A stretch of DNA of 56,865 bases from Verrucomicrobiota bacterium (GTDB lineage Bacteria > Verrucomicrobiota > Verrucomicrobiia > Opitutales > Opitutaceae), in the NCBI GenBank assembly GCA_023433275.1, contig JAEZDN010000069.1:1-56865 (forward strand), given 5' to 3'. Each line of letters starts with the position of its first letter. Within the stretch, counting starts at the first letter, position 1. Below are positions 1 through 8,773 of this stretch, piece after piece. The position numbers and the translations under genes are program-made. Below the pieces are notes generated by a model. It did not search any database. It was given only the letters and a program-made list of their open reading frames with translations, and was not told the DNA's origin.

Positions 1-5
1 GCCTC

Positions 6-30
6 GCGGGGTGAGGGCACCCCGCCCACA
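6..30 (+). repeat. 25-nt palindrome, family b
   Basis: A GC-rich palindrome with GCGGGGTG and CACCCCGC arms around a short centre. The same 25-nt element, with one mismatch and in the opposite orientation, sits at 7618-7642 inside the leader-coding part of the GspK-like gene. The function is unknown; it could form a hairpin in RNA. Confidence 0.75.
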
Positions 31-73
31 CCTCGATCCGAAACCAACCATTCTCCGGAGAGATCCTGAATCT

Positions 74-99
74 CCTTTGCGCCCTTGGCGTCCTTGGCG
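74..99 (+). repeat. degenerate direct repeat resembling other intergenic phrases
   Basis: The sequence reads CTTTGCGCCCTTGGCG followed by TCCTTGGCG, a quasi-tandem phrase. Similar phrases made of TTTGTG/GCGCC words flank genes at 50121-50186. It lies just downstream of the nucleotidyltransferase (minus strand), so it may belong to that gene's 3' region. I can assign no function. Confidence 0.4.
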
Positions 100-120
100 T
101 GAGGCAACAAAACCCTCGCT

Positions 121-1044
121 TCAGCCCCACAGCGGCCCCGGATATTTTCCCGCCGACACCAACGCCCGGATCGCGGCCTGCGCTGAGGCCATATCCTCCT
201 TGTAAGTCAGCCCGAACCACGCGTCCTCCGAGCGATGCAGGGCAATCCTCGCCTCACCGGATTGGTTCAACTCGCTCAGCGTCGTCGGGAGATAGATCTC
301 CGCTTTCGGATCATGCCCCCGAGTTTCCAGAAAGGCCCGGAATTTCGCCTCGAGTTGCGGGAACACCGCGGGGGTGAAGCCCCAGAAATTCATCGAGACG
401 ATCTCATTGCCACTCAACTCCTGCGCTTGCCCCGCCGCGTCGAAATAACGCGCCCCGGACGCGGTCTTCTCGATCTTCGTCACCTCCGTGATCCCCGTGA
501 GCCGGCCGGCGGCATCCGTGGCGCAGAGTCCGCGACTGACCGTCCCGTGTTCCGACAACGTCTGGTTCAGCGGATAACCCACCATCGCGTAATCCGTCGA
601 GGCCTCGAAATGCGCCGCCAGCGTGCGATACGCCGAGGCCCCATAGAAATCGTCCGCATTGATCACCGCAAACGGCCCGCGCACCGCCGGCCGCGCCACG
701 AGTGTCGCATGCGCCGTGCCCCAAGGCTTGGTCCGCGCCGCGAATCCTTGTAGGGGCGCAGACTTGCTGCGCCCTTCCGGCAACCCCGCCTCCAACTCCT
801 GAAACACATACTGCACGTCCATGCGCCTCTCCAACCGCCGTCCGATCGCCTCGCGAAAATCCGCTTCGATATCCTTGCGGATGACCAGCACCAGCCGGCC
901 AAACCCCGCGCGCAACGCATCGTAGGCCGAATACTCGATGATCAATTCGCCGTGCGGTCCGACCGGCTGCACCTGCTTGATGCCTCCGAAACGGCTGCCC
1001 ATGCCCGCCGCCAGCACCACGAGATCATACGAGGGTTTGTCCAT
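121..1044 (-). CDS. NTP-transferase family sugar nucleotidyltransferase
   Basis: Predicted cytoplasmic nucleotidyltransferase of the NTP_transferase fold, which joins an NTP and a sugar phosphate to make an NDP-sugar; the substrate cannot be read from sequence. The N-terminus LVVLAAGMGSRFGG is the glycine-rich nucleotide-binding loop with its Arg (here without the usual Lys nearby), and INADDF at about residues 146-151 supplies the metal-binding acidic residues. The start is taken at MDKPSYDL because the 20 upstream residues of the longer frame do not fit the fold. The protein is 307 residues. Residues around 91-101 (GRSKSAPLQG) are encoded by a 26-nt palindromic repeat also found at 20799-20824, so a repeat has been inserted in frame. 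The next gene, a sensor kinase, starts far upstream and ends 60 bases before this start. Confidence 0.8.
   Translation of the reverse strand: MDKPSYDLVVLAAGMGSRFGGIKQVQPVGPHGELIIEYSAYDALRAGFGRLVLVIRKDIEADFREAIGRRLERRMDVQYVFQELEAGLPEGRSKSAPLQGFAARTKPWGTAHATLVARPAVRGPFAVINADDFYGASAYRTLAAHFEASTDYAMVGYPLNQTLSEHGTVSRGLCATDAAGRLTGITEVTKIEKTASGARYFDAAGQAQELSGNEIVSMNFWGFTPAVFPQLEAKFRAFLETRGHDPKAEIYLPTTLSELNQSGEARIALHRSEDAWFGLTYKEDMASAQAAIRALVSAGKYPGPLWG
750..775. repeat. 26-nt palindrome, family a, inside a CDS
   Basis: TAGGGGCGCAG, a five-base loop and CTGCGCCCT form a perfect eight-pair hairpin core. The element is identical over 26 bases to 20799-20824, and similar elements lie at 56838-56863 and 56738-56775. 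Here it is translated as part of the nucleotidyltransferase without breaking the frame. Confidence 0.85.
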
Positions 1045-1104
1045 GGGACTCACGGAAGCCGCTCCGCCACGCGCCGTAAAACAAAAATCCGCGGGCGGAC
1101 GCAC

Positions 1105-4100
1105 TCAGCGTCGCAGGGCCCGCCACCGCTCCAGCGCCGCGCGCAGGTCGGCTTCACGCACCGGCTTGCTGACATAATCGTCCATCCCCGCCGCCAGGCA
1201 TTTCTCGCGATCGCCCTCCATGGCGTTCGCCGTCATTGCGATGATATGCACGCGCCGCGCCGGCTGGGCGTCATTCAGCGCGGTGCTCTCGCGCTTGCGA
1301 ATCAGCCTCGTGGCCTCGTAGCCATCCATTCCCGGCATCTGGCAGTCCATCAGGATCACGTCGTACACGCCGCCGTCGAGTGCTTCAAGCACCTCCAAGC
1401 CATTGGCCACCGGGTCGGCCGTGAAGCCCAGTTTGGCCAATTGGGCCAGGGCCACCTTCTGGTTAACCGCATTGTCTTCCGCGAGGAGGATCCGGACCCG
1501 CTCGCCCGTCACGTCGGGCGCCGGGGAGGCGATCGCCGATGCCGGCGGTCGCGCGATGCGATCGGGGGGCCTGACTTCGGTACCGCTCACTTCCACCAGG
1601 CAGTCGAACAACCGCGATTGCTTCACCGGTTTGATCAGGTACGCCGCCAGCCCGGCCGCCTGGAGCTCGGCCTTGGTCATGATCTGCCCCAGCGACGTGA
1701 GCATGATCAGTTTCACCGCGCTGATCGCGGGATCTGATTTGATCGCCCGCGCCAGCGCCAAGCCGTCCATCTCCGGCATTTGCATGTCGAGCAGGGCCAC
1801 ATCGAAGGGTTCCCCCGACTCGGCCGCAGCACGCAGGATGCGCAACGCCTCATGGCCGCTGGCCGCGCTGCCTCTTTGCATTTTCCACGCGAAGATCTGG
1901 TGCCGCAGGATCTGCCGGTTGGTCGCATTGTCATCAACAACCAGCACCCGCAGGTTGTGGAGGTCGTCTCGCGGCGCGATGGCCGGCACCGGTATGTCGC
2001 CCGCTTTCTTGAATTTCGCGGTGAACCAGAAGCTCGTGCCCTGCCCCGGCTCGCTCTCGACGCCGATGTCGCCGCCCATCAAGCCCACCAATTGTTTCGA
2101 GATCGCCAGGCCGAGCCCCGTTCCGCCGTACTTGCGCGTCGTCGAGCTGTCCGCCTGGGTGAACGCTTGGAACAACTGTCTCTGCGTGGCAGCGGGAATG
2201 CCGATACCCGTGTCCGTGACCCTGAAGCGCACGCGCACGTGCGTGGGCGTCTCGTCCACCCGCTCGGTGCGCACCACCACCTCTCCTTTCTCCGTGAATT
2301 TGATGCCGTTGCCGACCAGGTTCACGAGCACCTGGCGCAATCGCCCCGGATCCCCGCACACGATGCCCGGCAGTTCGGGGGCCACCGATCCGAGGAGCTC
2401 GATGCCTTTCGCCTGCGCGCGTTCGGCCAACAGCTCGAGTGCGCTCTCCACTACTTCCACGAGGTTGAATTCGATCTCCTCGAAGGCCAGCTTGCCGGCC
2501 TCGATCTTCGAGAAATCCAGGATGTCGTTGATGATCGTCAGCAACGTGTCCGCGCTGGTCCGGATCGTCTCGGCGAATTCCTTCTGCGTGGCGTCCAGCT
2601 TCGTGTCGAGCAACAGCCCCGTCATGCCGATCACGCCGTTCATGGGCGTCCGGATCTCGTGGCTCATGTTGGCGAGAAATTCGCTCTTCGCCCGCGCCGC
2701 CCCCTCGGCGGCGTTCTTCGCCATCTGCAGTTCCGCCGTCCTCTCGCCCACCAGCTTTTCCAGTTCCGCCACCCGCCGGCGCGCCGCCCGCACCCGCGCG
2801 CGGTACACGCCAAAAATCGTCGCGGCCAGCGCCGCGGCGGCCAGGCCCATGAACCAGGCGGTCTGGTAATAGAACGGACGGACGGTGAACGTGAGCGCCA
2901 CGCCGTCCTCGTTCCAAACCCCGTCGTTATTGCACGCGATGGCCCGGAATTCGTACTTGCCCGGCGGCAGCTGCGCGTAACGCACGTCCGTGCGGCCGCC
3001 CACGTCCACCCAGTCCGGGTCGATCGGCGAGAGCCGGATGCGATAGCGCACCTTCTCGGGCGCCAGCAGGCAGATCGCGGAATAGTCAATGCGGATGGAC
3101 TGATTACCCGGCGGCACCACGAGGGAACCCGTCAGGTCGCGCTCCGCCCCGTTGACGGAGAAATGCTCGATGTGCATCGGCGGCGGCAGCTGGTTGATCT
3201 CGAGGTGCCCGGGCTCGATCACCGCCACGCCGTGATCCGTGGCGAACAACAGGTGACCGTCCCGGGTGCGCACCGCGTTCGGCAAGCCCTGGTGGTTGGT
3301 TTCACCCGCCGGCAGGCCATCCGAACGGTTGAACAAGCGCGGGCTCAACTGGAGGCGCGTCCCCGCGTCGAGCTCGGCGAACTGCGCGCGCGGTATCCGC
3401 ATCAGCCCCCGGGGATGGGCAATCCAGAAATTCCCCTCGTCATCCTCCACCAGGGCCGAAATGAAATCGTCGGCCAGGCCGTCGCGCGCCGTGTAGTTGC
3501 GCCACTGGCCGTCCTTGAACCGATTGAGGCCGCCGCCCTCCGTCGTCACCCAAATGCCCCCTTCCCGATCCTCAAAAACGGCCCGCGGGTAAATGTCCGA
3601 AATGTCCCGGCCACAAAGAAACGTCGTCCATCGTCCTTCGTGCCAGCGCACCACGCCGTGCGGCGGGACCGTCGCCCACACCGCGCCGTCCCGCGCCCGG
3701 AGCACCGACTTGAAAACATTGCCCGGCAACCCATCGGCCTGCGTGTACGCGCGGAACCGCCCTTCCCGTCCGTGATAGAGCGCCCCGTCGGTCGCGACCC
3801 ACAAGCCGCCCTCGCGATCCGGCGCGAGCGAGTTCACCCGGCTGTGCACCGGCCCGGGCAGAAGCGCGCCGGGCTCTTTCGCCAGAAGCGCCAGTCCCGC
3901 CGCGGCCTGGTCCGCCCGGTAGAGGTTCGTGGTTTTTCCATCTTCATGCCGGTACAGACCACTGCTGGCCCCGATCCAAAGCGTGCCTGGCGGCTCCTCC
4001 GCAAACGATAGCACTTGCGCGAGCCCGGCTTCGGGCGGTACCGGCAAGGGCGTGGTCTGGCGTTGGTCATAGATGTGGACGCCGCCGCCCCACAAACCGA

Positions 4101-5169
4101 TCAACCAGTCCCCGTTGCTCCGCTCGAAGACCGAAAACACCTCCGTTTGGTTCAGCCCCTGCGCCGTGCCGATGCCGCCGCTGATGTTGTCCTTCAGCTG
4201 AAAGAGGCCGCGCGAGGTGCAAACCCACAATCCGCCTTCGCGATCGGCGATGATGTCCTGGATCGTGGTCGCCCCGATCGACTCGGCGTACAACGCGCGC
4301 TCGATCCTGCCATCCGTCAGCCGGTACAACCCGCCGCCATAGGTGCCGATCCAGAGGTTGCCATCATCATCCAGTTGCAACTCCGCCACGCGCGTCGTGT
4401 CCAGACCCTCGTTCACGCCGAACTCCTCCACGCGACCATCCGGATACACCCGCCTGATCCCTGCGCTGTAACCGATGCAGTACGAACCGTCCGGCAGGCC
4501 CACGATGCTGGTGAAGGCGCTGCCTGAGATCGCGCCCGCACCCGAGACCGGCGTGACCGTGTCCCCCTGCGCGAGCCACAGCCCCGCCTCAGTTCCCAGC
4601 AACGCGGACCCGTCCGCATGTTCAAAATAACTGCGGGCCACGCCGCCAATCTGCTTCCAGTCGCCCTGCGGGGTTTCAATCCGACCCCCGCGCACGAATG
4701 AATAGCCCGCGCGCGTGCATACCACCAGCGAGCCCGCGCGCGTCAGTTCCAATGCCCTGACATAATTGTGCGCCAGGCCATGCTCGGTCGTGAACCGCTC
4801 GAACGTCCCTTCCCGCCAGCGAAACAGACCGTGGTCGCCGCCAAACCACAGCGTGCCGTCGGCGGTTTCCTGCACCGCGAAAAACCCGCCACCGCGCAAT
4901 TCCGGATGGGTGACACCGTTGAAGATCTCAAACGTGTTCCCATTGTACCGAGCGATGCCATGGGCCGTCGCGACCCACAAATATCCATCGCGCGCCTGCA
5001 TGGCTGCCCGGATCTTGTTCGAGGGCAGCCCATCGCTGGTCGACTTGCCCAGAACCGTATAACTCTCCGCGCCCCGCCGTGGGTTCAGCGCCCACCCCGG
5101 AGCTGCCAGCGCCGCCACCGCCAAGAGGCACACCGTGACGCGGGCGGATGCGAAGAAGGAATGTTTCAC
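1105..5169 (-). CDS. hybrid sensor histidine kinase with periplasmic beta-propeller and two receiver domains
   Basis: A 1354-residue transmembrane hybrid kinase. A signal peptide (about residues 1-27) is followed by many Reg_prop-type repeats of the DGxLWVGT kind (about 35-650) that should build one or two periplasmic beta-propellers, then a Y_Y_Y-like domain and one membrane helix (about 767-787). The cytoplasmic part has a HisKA helix with the phospho-accepting His837 (SHEIRTPMNG), a HATPase domain with GTGLGL, and two receiver domains with Asp1128 and Asp1275. There is no DNA-binding output domain, so phosphate must pass to another protein. The GTG start at 5169 puts the signal peptide first; the ATG at 5292 adds 41 residues without family character. 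A palindrome lies 23 bases upstream of the start. Confidence 0.9.
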   Translation of the reverse strand: MKHSFFASARVTVCLLAVAALAAPGWALNPRRGAESYTVLGKSTSDGLPSNKIRAAMQARDGYLWVATAHGIARYNGNTFEIFNGVTHPELRGGGFFAVQETADGTLWFGGDHGLFRWREGTFERFTTEHGLAHNYVRALELTRAGSLVVCTRAGYSFVRGGRIETPQGDWKQIGGVARSYFEHADGSALLGTEAGLWLAQGDTVTPVSGAGAISGSAFTSIVGLPDGSYCIGYSAGIRRVYPDGRVEEFGVNEGLDTTRVAELQLDDDGNLWIGTYGGGLYRLTDGRIERALYAESIGATTIQDIIADREGGLWVCTSRGLFQLKDNISGGIGTAQGLNQTEVFSVFERSNGDWLIGLWGGGVHIYDQRQTTPLPVPPEAGLAQVLSFAEEPPGTLWIGASSGLYRHEDGKTTNLYRADQAAAGLALLAKEPGALLPGPVHSRVNSLAPDREGGLWVATDGALYHGREGRFRAYTQADGLPGNVFKSVLRARDGAVWATVPPHGVVRWHEGRWTTFLCGRDISDIYPRAVFEDREGGIWVTTEGGGLNRFKDGQWRNYTARDGLADDFISALVEDDEGNFWIAHPRGLMRIPRAQFAELDAGTRLQLSPRLFNRSDGLPAGETNHQGLPNAVRTRDGHLLFATDHGVAVIEPGHLEINQLPPPMHIEHFSVNGAERDLTGSLVVPPGNQSIRIDYSAICLLAPEKVRYRIRLSPIDPDWVDVGGRTDVRYAQLPPGKYEFRAIACNNDGVWNEDGVALTFTVRPFYYQTAWFMGLAAAALAATIFGVYRARVRAARRRVAELEKLVGERTAELQMAKNAAEGAARAKSEFLANMSHEIRTPMNGVIGMTGLLLDTKLDATQKEFAETIRTSADTLLTIINDILDFSKIEAGKLAFEEIEFNLVEVVESALELLAERAQAKGIELLGSVAPELPGIVCGDPGRLRQVLVNLVGNGIKFTEKGEVVVRTERVDETPTHVRVRFRVTDTGIGIPAATQRQLFQAFTQADSSTTRKYGGTGLGLAISKQLVGLMGGDIGVESEPGQGTSFWFTAKFKKAGDIPVPAIAPRDDLHNLRVLVVDDNATNRQILRHQIFAWKMQRGSAASGHEALRILRAAAESGEPFDVALLDMQMPEMDGLALARAIKSDPAISAVKLIMLTSLGQIMTKAELQAAGLAAYLIKPVKQSRLFDCLVEVSGTEVRPPDRIARPPASAIASPAPDVTGERVRILLAEDNAVNQKVALAQLAKLGFTADPVANGLEVLEALDGGVYDVILMDCQMPGMDGYEATRLIRKRESTALNDAQPARRVHIIAMTANAMEGDREKCLAAGMDDYVSKPVREADLRAALERWRALRR

Positions 5170-5191
5170 GACGGGGTTACAATACGTTAGG

Positions 5192-5208
5192 AATGGCGAT
5201 TCGCCATT
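5192..5208. promoter_or_regulatory. perfect 17-bp inverted repeat upstream of the hybrid kinase
   Basis: AATGGCGA-T-TCGCCATT is a perfect palindrome with eight-base arms, 23 bases before the GTG start of the sensor kinase. This is a plausible operator, but it could also be a chance or repeat-derived palindrome. The rest of the 433-base gap (5170-5602) shows no convincing gene. Confidence 0.4.
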
Positions 5209-5602
5209 GGCTAGACGAATCTCAGTTGCTTCGACACGCACGCGACCGCCTGAAAACAAAAATGCGGGTGGCACCCTGACGCCGCCACGCACCTCCTACA
5301 CAGTCCTGGCAGCGAGCGGTCGGACGTGCTGGGCGAGCCCCTGCGGCGCGGCCCGGGGATCGGTTCTCGAGCGGGAAACCAGCGACCCGTGGCGGGAAAT
5401 GCTTCGCGACAAGGGGCGTTCATCACCACTCCGAGCGATGAAACCGGCGGGTATACGGCGTGGCTGACATCAAACCTCGCGTTTGCAGTACCGGCATACG
5501 AATGTACGGGCGACCAGAGCGCTTAACCCTCCATTGCTTTCAGGCCTGTTTACGGACCTCAAGGCGCCCCTCCGCTATTCTTTCCATACTAACTCACAGC
5601 CT

Positions 5603-6046
5603 ATGGCTAAAATGGATACCTCCCCTGAACTAAAGTTCCTTGCTTCAAAACTGGAGTTGTTCAGCCGCTCAATTGCTCATGAACCGAGTCGCGCAAGCGT
5701 GATGCTGGTGTTTGGAGCGCCCTTATCCGGTTGGGAGAAGGGCCCACTTCCTGCGAGGCGCCGTCTGGTCAAACTTGAACGCACAATGGAACAATTGAGT
5801 GCGTCACACATCAGTCCTGCCGAGAGGGAAGCTATCGACTTGGAGTTAGTTCGCTTGCATGGATTTCGCTCTCTAGGAAAAACCCCGGTCGCGATAATTA
5901 GCCAAGTGTTCAAGAAGGGAAAAATCGCAGGAGAAGATGAAGCCATTCTAGTCCGGACTTTCCTGAACAACCTGGAAAACGAGGCACTTGTTGGACAGGC
6001 TAAGTTTAGCAGACTTGCCGAGCTAATGGTCGCGTACGGTGATTGA
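5603..6046 (+). CDS. hypothetical protein, lower-GC orphan
   Basis: A 147-residue soluble protein I do not recognise. It is rich in charged and helical residues, with no signal peptide, membrane segment or metal motif. The ATG at 5603 (MAKMDTSPELKF) is chosen over the upstream ATG at 5483 because the intervening peptide is unrelated in composition. Codon use differs from the neighbours: many codons end in A or T (ATT, GAA, AAA, TTA). This suggests recent acquisition or a gene under weak codon selection. The overlapping minus-strand frame at 5677-6192 reads as a shadow. No operon partner is present. Confidence 0.6.
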   Translation: MAKMDTSPELKFLASKLELFSRSIAHEPSRASVMLVFGAPLSGWEKGPLPARRRLVKLERTMEQLSASHISPAEREAIDLELVRLHGFRSLGKTPVAIISQVFKKGKIAGEDEAILVRTFLNNLENEALVGQAKFSRLAELMVAYGD

Positions 6047-6228
6047 GCCTGGATCGACCTACGCGCTTTGAAGCAATCTGACTCCCTTCTTCTGGCGGTC
6101 GCGGCGATCGCGGGAGCCCAACAAGGACCGAGCTTCGTTGGTGAGGTGGCCGAGACGAGTGCGAGACGACCTAGTGCCGCCATCGAGAACACTAGAAACT
6201 GCCCACAGTTGCCACAGTCGGCCTACAA

Positions 6229-6260
6229 CAAAAAAGCCAACGTCTCGTAAGTCGTCGGCT
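6229..6260 (-). terminator. intrinsic terminator of the tRNA gene
   Basis: On the minus strand AGCCGACG pairs with CGTTGGCT (eight pairs, one G-U) around a ten-base loop, followed directly by TTTTTTG. It begins four bases after the encoded CCA end of the tRNA. Confidence 0.8.
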
Positions 6261-6264
6261 AAAT

Positions 6265-6339
<75 letters not shown>

Positions 6340-6401
6340 GTGGGTTCCCGAAAGGGACGCGCAAGAAGTCACAGTTTTGGCGGGAAATCCACAAGATTTT
6401 T

Positions 6402-7664
6402 CTAAAGGTCCTCCGACCCCAGCCAGCGGAAATAAGTGACCACGAATCGGCCGATCGAGGCGCTTGGGTCGTCTTTCTCCCGCTGGACGATGGCCTCACA
6501 CCAGGCGGTGGCTTCGGCCCGGGTGGCATCGGACGGGTTCAACGCATCGCCGTATGCCCGTACCCGAAACGTGTCCGAACGCACGTTCAACCAGGGTCGC
6601 ATCACCGCGCCGAAGGAATCCACCAAGTCGTCCGCCCCTCCCAGCGCGCCGGATAGGAGCGCCGAATTCAGAAAACTCTCCGTCGAAGGGAACGGCCCGC
6701 CCGCCAGCTTCCCGACCTCCTCATCCGCCGCAGCGAAATTCTCCGCTATCGCCCTTCCGAACGCGGCCACGTCCCCGATCGCGGGCGCATCCGCCGGCCT
6801 CAATCCATTGTACGTCCCCGCCACCCCGGTCCAATACCGCTGCGACGCGCTGTTGATGTTCAACCGACCGGCAACCCGCGTGGCTCCCAACCAGCCGCGA
6901 TGCGTCAGCCCCAGCACATGCAGGTTCCGCCGCCGGTTTCCCGGGGTCACCCCAAGAAGCTCGATCTGCTCGTAGCTCATCAGTTTCCCGGTCAACCCGA
7001 CGCCCGGCGCACCCGCCAACCCGACCAGACTGTCAAAGGCATGCGCGCCACCCGCGACCGGCGCTTCATTCGCCGGCACGACGACGCTCAACTTCGCGCC
7101 CTCGTCCGCGGTCCACCACCCCACACGTCCAAGCCGACGCCAGCGACCTGCGCTTCCCGCGATCTCGATAACTTCCAGTTCCACCCACACATGTTCCCGG
7201 TCGACTTCATCCACCCCCAACGAACCCGCCCCAGCCATCGTCACCGTCATGTCGGCCTCGCTCCCGGCCGAGAGGTCCGCGCCACTGCCCGACACCAGTC
7301 GCCGCACCAAACTCCCGCTCGCATCCCACACCACCGCCCAATGTCGTACCGATTGTCCCGCGCCCGGCGCGATGCCCACGATGCCCGCCATCCCTGTCAT
7401 CACATGATCTTCCGCCGCGAATCGCTGCAGCTCTCCCACCGCCCGGCTCAAGCCCAGCAGGGCGTTCTGCCGGGCCTGCGCCTGGTAAACCGCGGTCGCG
7501 GACGCGTCGCTTCCCACCCGGTTCAAAGCGCTCAGCGCGTACACGACCAACACCAGCAGCGCCAATAGCACCACCGTGATGACGAGCGCAAATCCCGCCC
7601 GCCGTCTGAGGCGCTCCTGTGGGCGGGGTGCCCCCACCCCGCAAAGGCTGCGCGTGTTCACCAC
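6402..7664 (-). CDS. GspK/PilX-like minor pseudopilin (Verru_Chthon cassette A-like)
   Basis: Last gene of the pseudopilin operon, 420 residues. After a basic leader of about 24 residues comes GFALVITVVLLALL and a hydrophobic helix continuing to about residue 45, as in GspK-type minor pseudopilins. Unlike the other five it lacks the Glu at position +5, which is also typical of GspK. The remainder is a large periplasmic domain. The GTG start at 7664 overlaps the stop of the preceding gene (GTGGTGA), implying translational coupling. The leader contains GVGAPRPQ, encoded by a 25-nt palindromic repeat (7618-7642). A role at the tip of a type II secretion or pilus-like fibre is inferred from family and operon position. 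Confidence 0.72.
   Translation of the reverse strand: MVNTRSLCGVGAPRPQERLRRRAGFALVITVVLLALLVLVVYALSALNRVGSDASATAVYQAQARQNALLGLSRAVGELQRFAAEDHVMTGMAGIVGIAPGAGQSVRHWAVVWDASGSLVRRLVSGSGADLSAGSEADMTVTMAGAGSLGVDEVDREHVWVELEVIEIAGSAGRWRRLGRVGWWTADEGAKLSVVVPANEAPVAGGAHAFDSLVGLAGAPGVGLTGKLMSYEQIELLGVTPGNRRRNLHVLGLTHRGWLGATRVAGRLNINSASQRYWTGVAGTYNGLRPADAPAIGDVAAFGRAIAENFAAADEEVGKLAGGPFPSTESFLNSALLSGALGGADDLVDSFGAVMRPWLNVRSDTFRVRAYGDALNPSDATRAEATAWCEAIVQREKDDPSASIGRFVVTYFRWLGSEDL
7618..7642. repeat. 25-nt palindrome, family b, inside the leader of a pseudopilin gene
   Basis: The same element as at 6-30 in reverse orientation, with 24 of 25 bases identical. It is translated in frame into the N-terminal leader of the GspK-like protein, the part removed if the prepilin is processed. 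Confidence 0.8.
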
Positions 7665-8773
7665 CCGCCTCCCTGAATCTCAATCCGCCGGCTATACACC
7701 GCCGAGTGTTCCTCCACGACGCTCCACCACCAGGCCGCATCCGTCGCATGACCCGCCGGCCGCGCCACGCGCCCGTTTTCCATCGCTTCGATCTGGCTCG
7801 CCCCGGCTTCGCTCAAGATTCGCACCATCACGTCCACCACGTCGGGATAACGCGAATCCAACGCCACGCTTCCGCCGATCGCATGATGCGTCAGGTCGCC
7901 GGCGGCGGCCGGATAAATTCGCTCGAGCTCCCCATCATCGCGTCGGACATGAAGCCAGCAGCCGAAGTCCACCACATTGCTGGCAATCAGGTTCGCATGC
8001 CCGGGATTCATCACGTTCCGTCCCTGGCGGAACAACGCGGAGCCCACCCCGTAAGGACTATTGTTGGCACTCGCATACCCGCCGCCGGCGACATCGTAGC
8101 CCTGCGCAAACGTTTCCCCGGCACTGATCGCCGCCCGATAGAGCGAGTACCGCACGGGCGCCGGATTGCCCGACACCGGTTCTCCGCCAACCGGTCGCCG
8201 CGCCACCTGCCAGCTGACCACCGTCGGCAAACTGTTCCCGGATTCCACGTTGGTCGTGACCAACCGCACCCACGCGCCCGACAGGCCAAACCTTGCCTCT
8301 TCGATCCGACGCTCCCCGCTCCCGTCCGCCTCCGGCAAGAGCCGCAGGCTTCCTCCCGCGGCCGGCTTCATCAACCCGGCACCGGCGAGCCAGCCGTGGT
8401 TGGCCAGGCTCGGTCCGGTGTCGAGGACATCCACCGCCAGCCATCGCGTCCCGTCGTTTCGGTGCACCGCCGCCTGCCAATCCTGCTCAATCTGGTCGAG
8501 CACCAGCTTTGCCGCCAGCGCCTGCACGTGCGCCGCTTGCTGCCGCCGCCACAGCGCCATGACGTTCGTGGTCACCGCCAGCAAAAGTCCCGCCACCATC
8601 AGGGTGATCGCCACCGCGACCAGCAGTTCCAGCAGCGTGAAAGCGCCGTTCGCGACCGCGCCTCGTTTCGCATTCATCCCATGTCGCCGCGACGCCGGCA
8701 CCCGATCGGGCCTTCGCGTGTTCGCTTGCTCGCCCCGCCCCTCCGGCCTCGGCGCTGTCGCGCTTCGTTTCAT
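7658..8773 (-). CDS. GspJ-like pseudopilin (Verru_Chthon cassette C-like)
   Basis: A 371-residue prepilin-like protein. A long basic leader ends in GAFTLLELLVAVAITL, the type IV pilin processing region with Glu at +5, followed by a transmembrane helix and a large soluble domain. The ATG at 8773 overlaps the stop of the upstream gene (ATGA), so coupled translation favours it; an internal ATG at 8677 would give a more normal nine-to-twelve-residue leader. Position after the GspI-like gene and the size match GspJ. The residue before the mature Phe is Ala, not the usual Gly. Confidence 0.75.
   Translation of the reverse strand: MKRSATAPRPEGRGEQANTRRPDRVPASRRHGMNAKRGAVANGAFTLLELLVAVAITLMVAGLLLAVTTNVMALWRRQQAAHVQALAAKLVLDQIEQDWQAAVHRNDGTRWLAVDVLDTGPSLANHGWLAGAGLMKPAAGGSLRLLPEADGSGERRIEEARFGLSGAWVRLVTTNVESGNSLPTVVSWQVARRPVGGEPVSGNPAPVRYSLYRAAISAGETFAQGYDVAGGGYASANNSPYGVGSALFRQGRNVMNPGHANLIASNVVDFGCWLHVRRDDGELERIYPAAAGDLTHHAIGGSVALDSRYPDVVDVMVRILSEAGASQIEAMENGRVARPAGHATDAAWWWSVVEEHSAVYSRRIEIQGGGW

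Noticed and set aside
5170..5292. ATG start at 5292 for the hybrid kinase
   Set aside because: It would place 41 extra residues ahead of a clear signal peptide; the GTG at 5169 fits better.
5211..5429. 72-codon frame on the minus strand upstream of the hybrid kinase
   Set aside because: Cys/Pro/Arg-rich without family character, overlapping the kinase promoter region; a chance high-GC frame.
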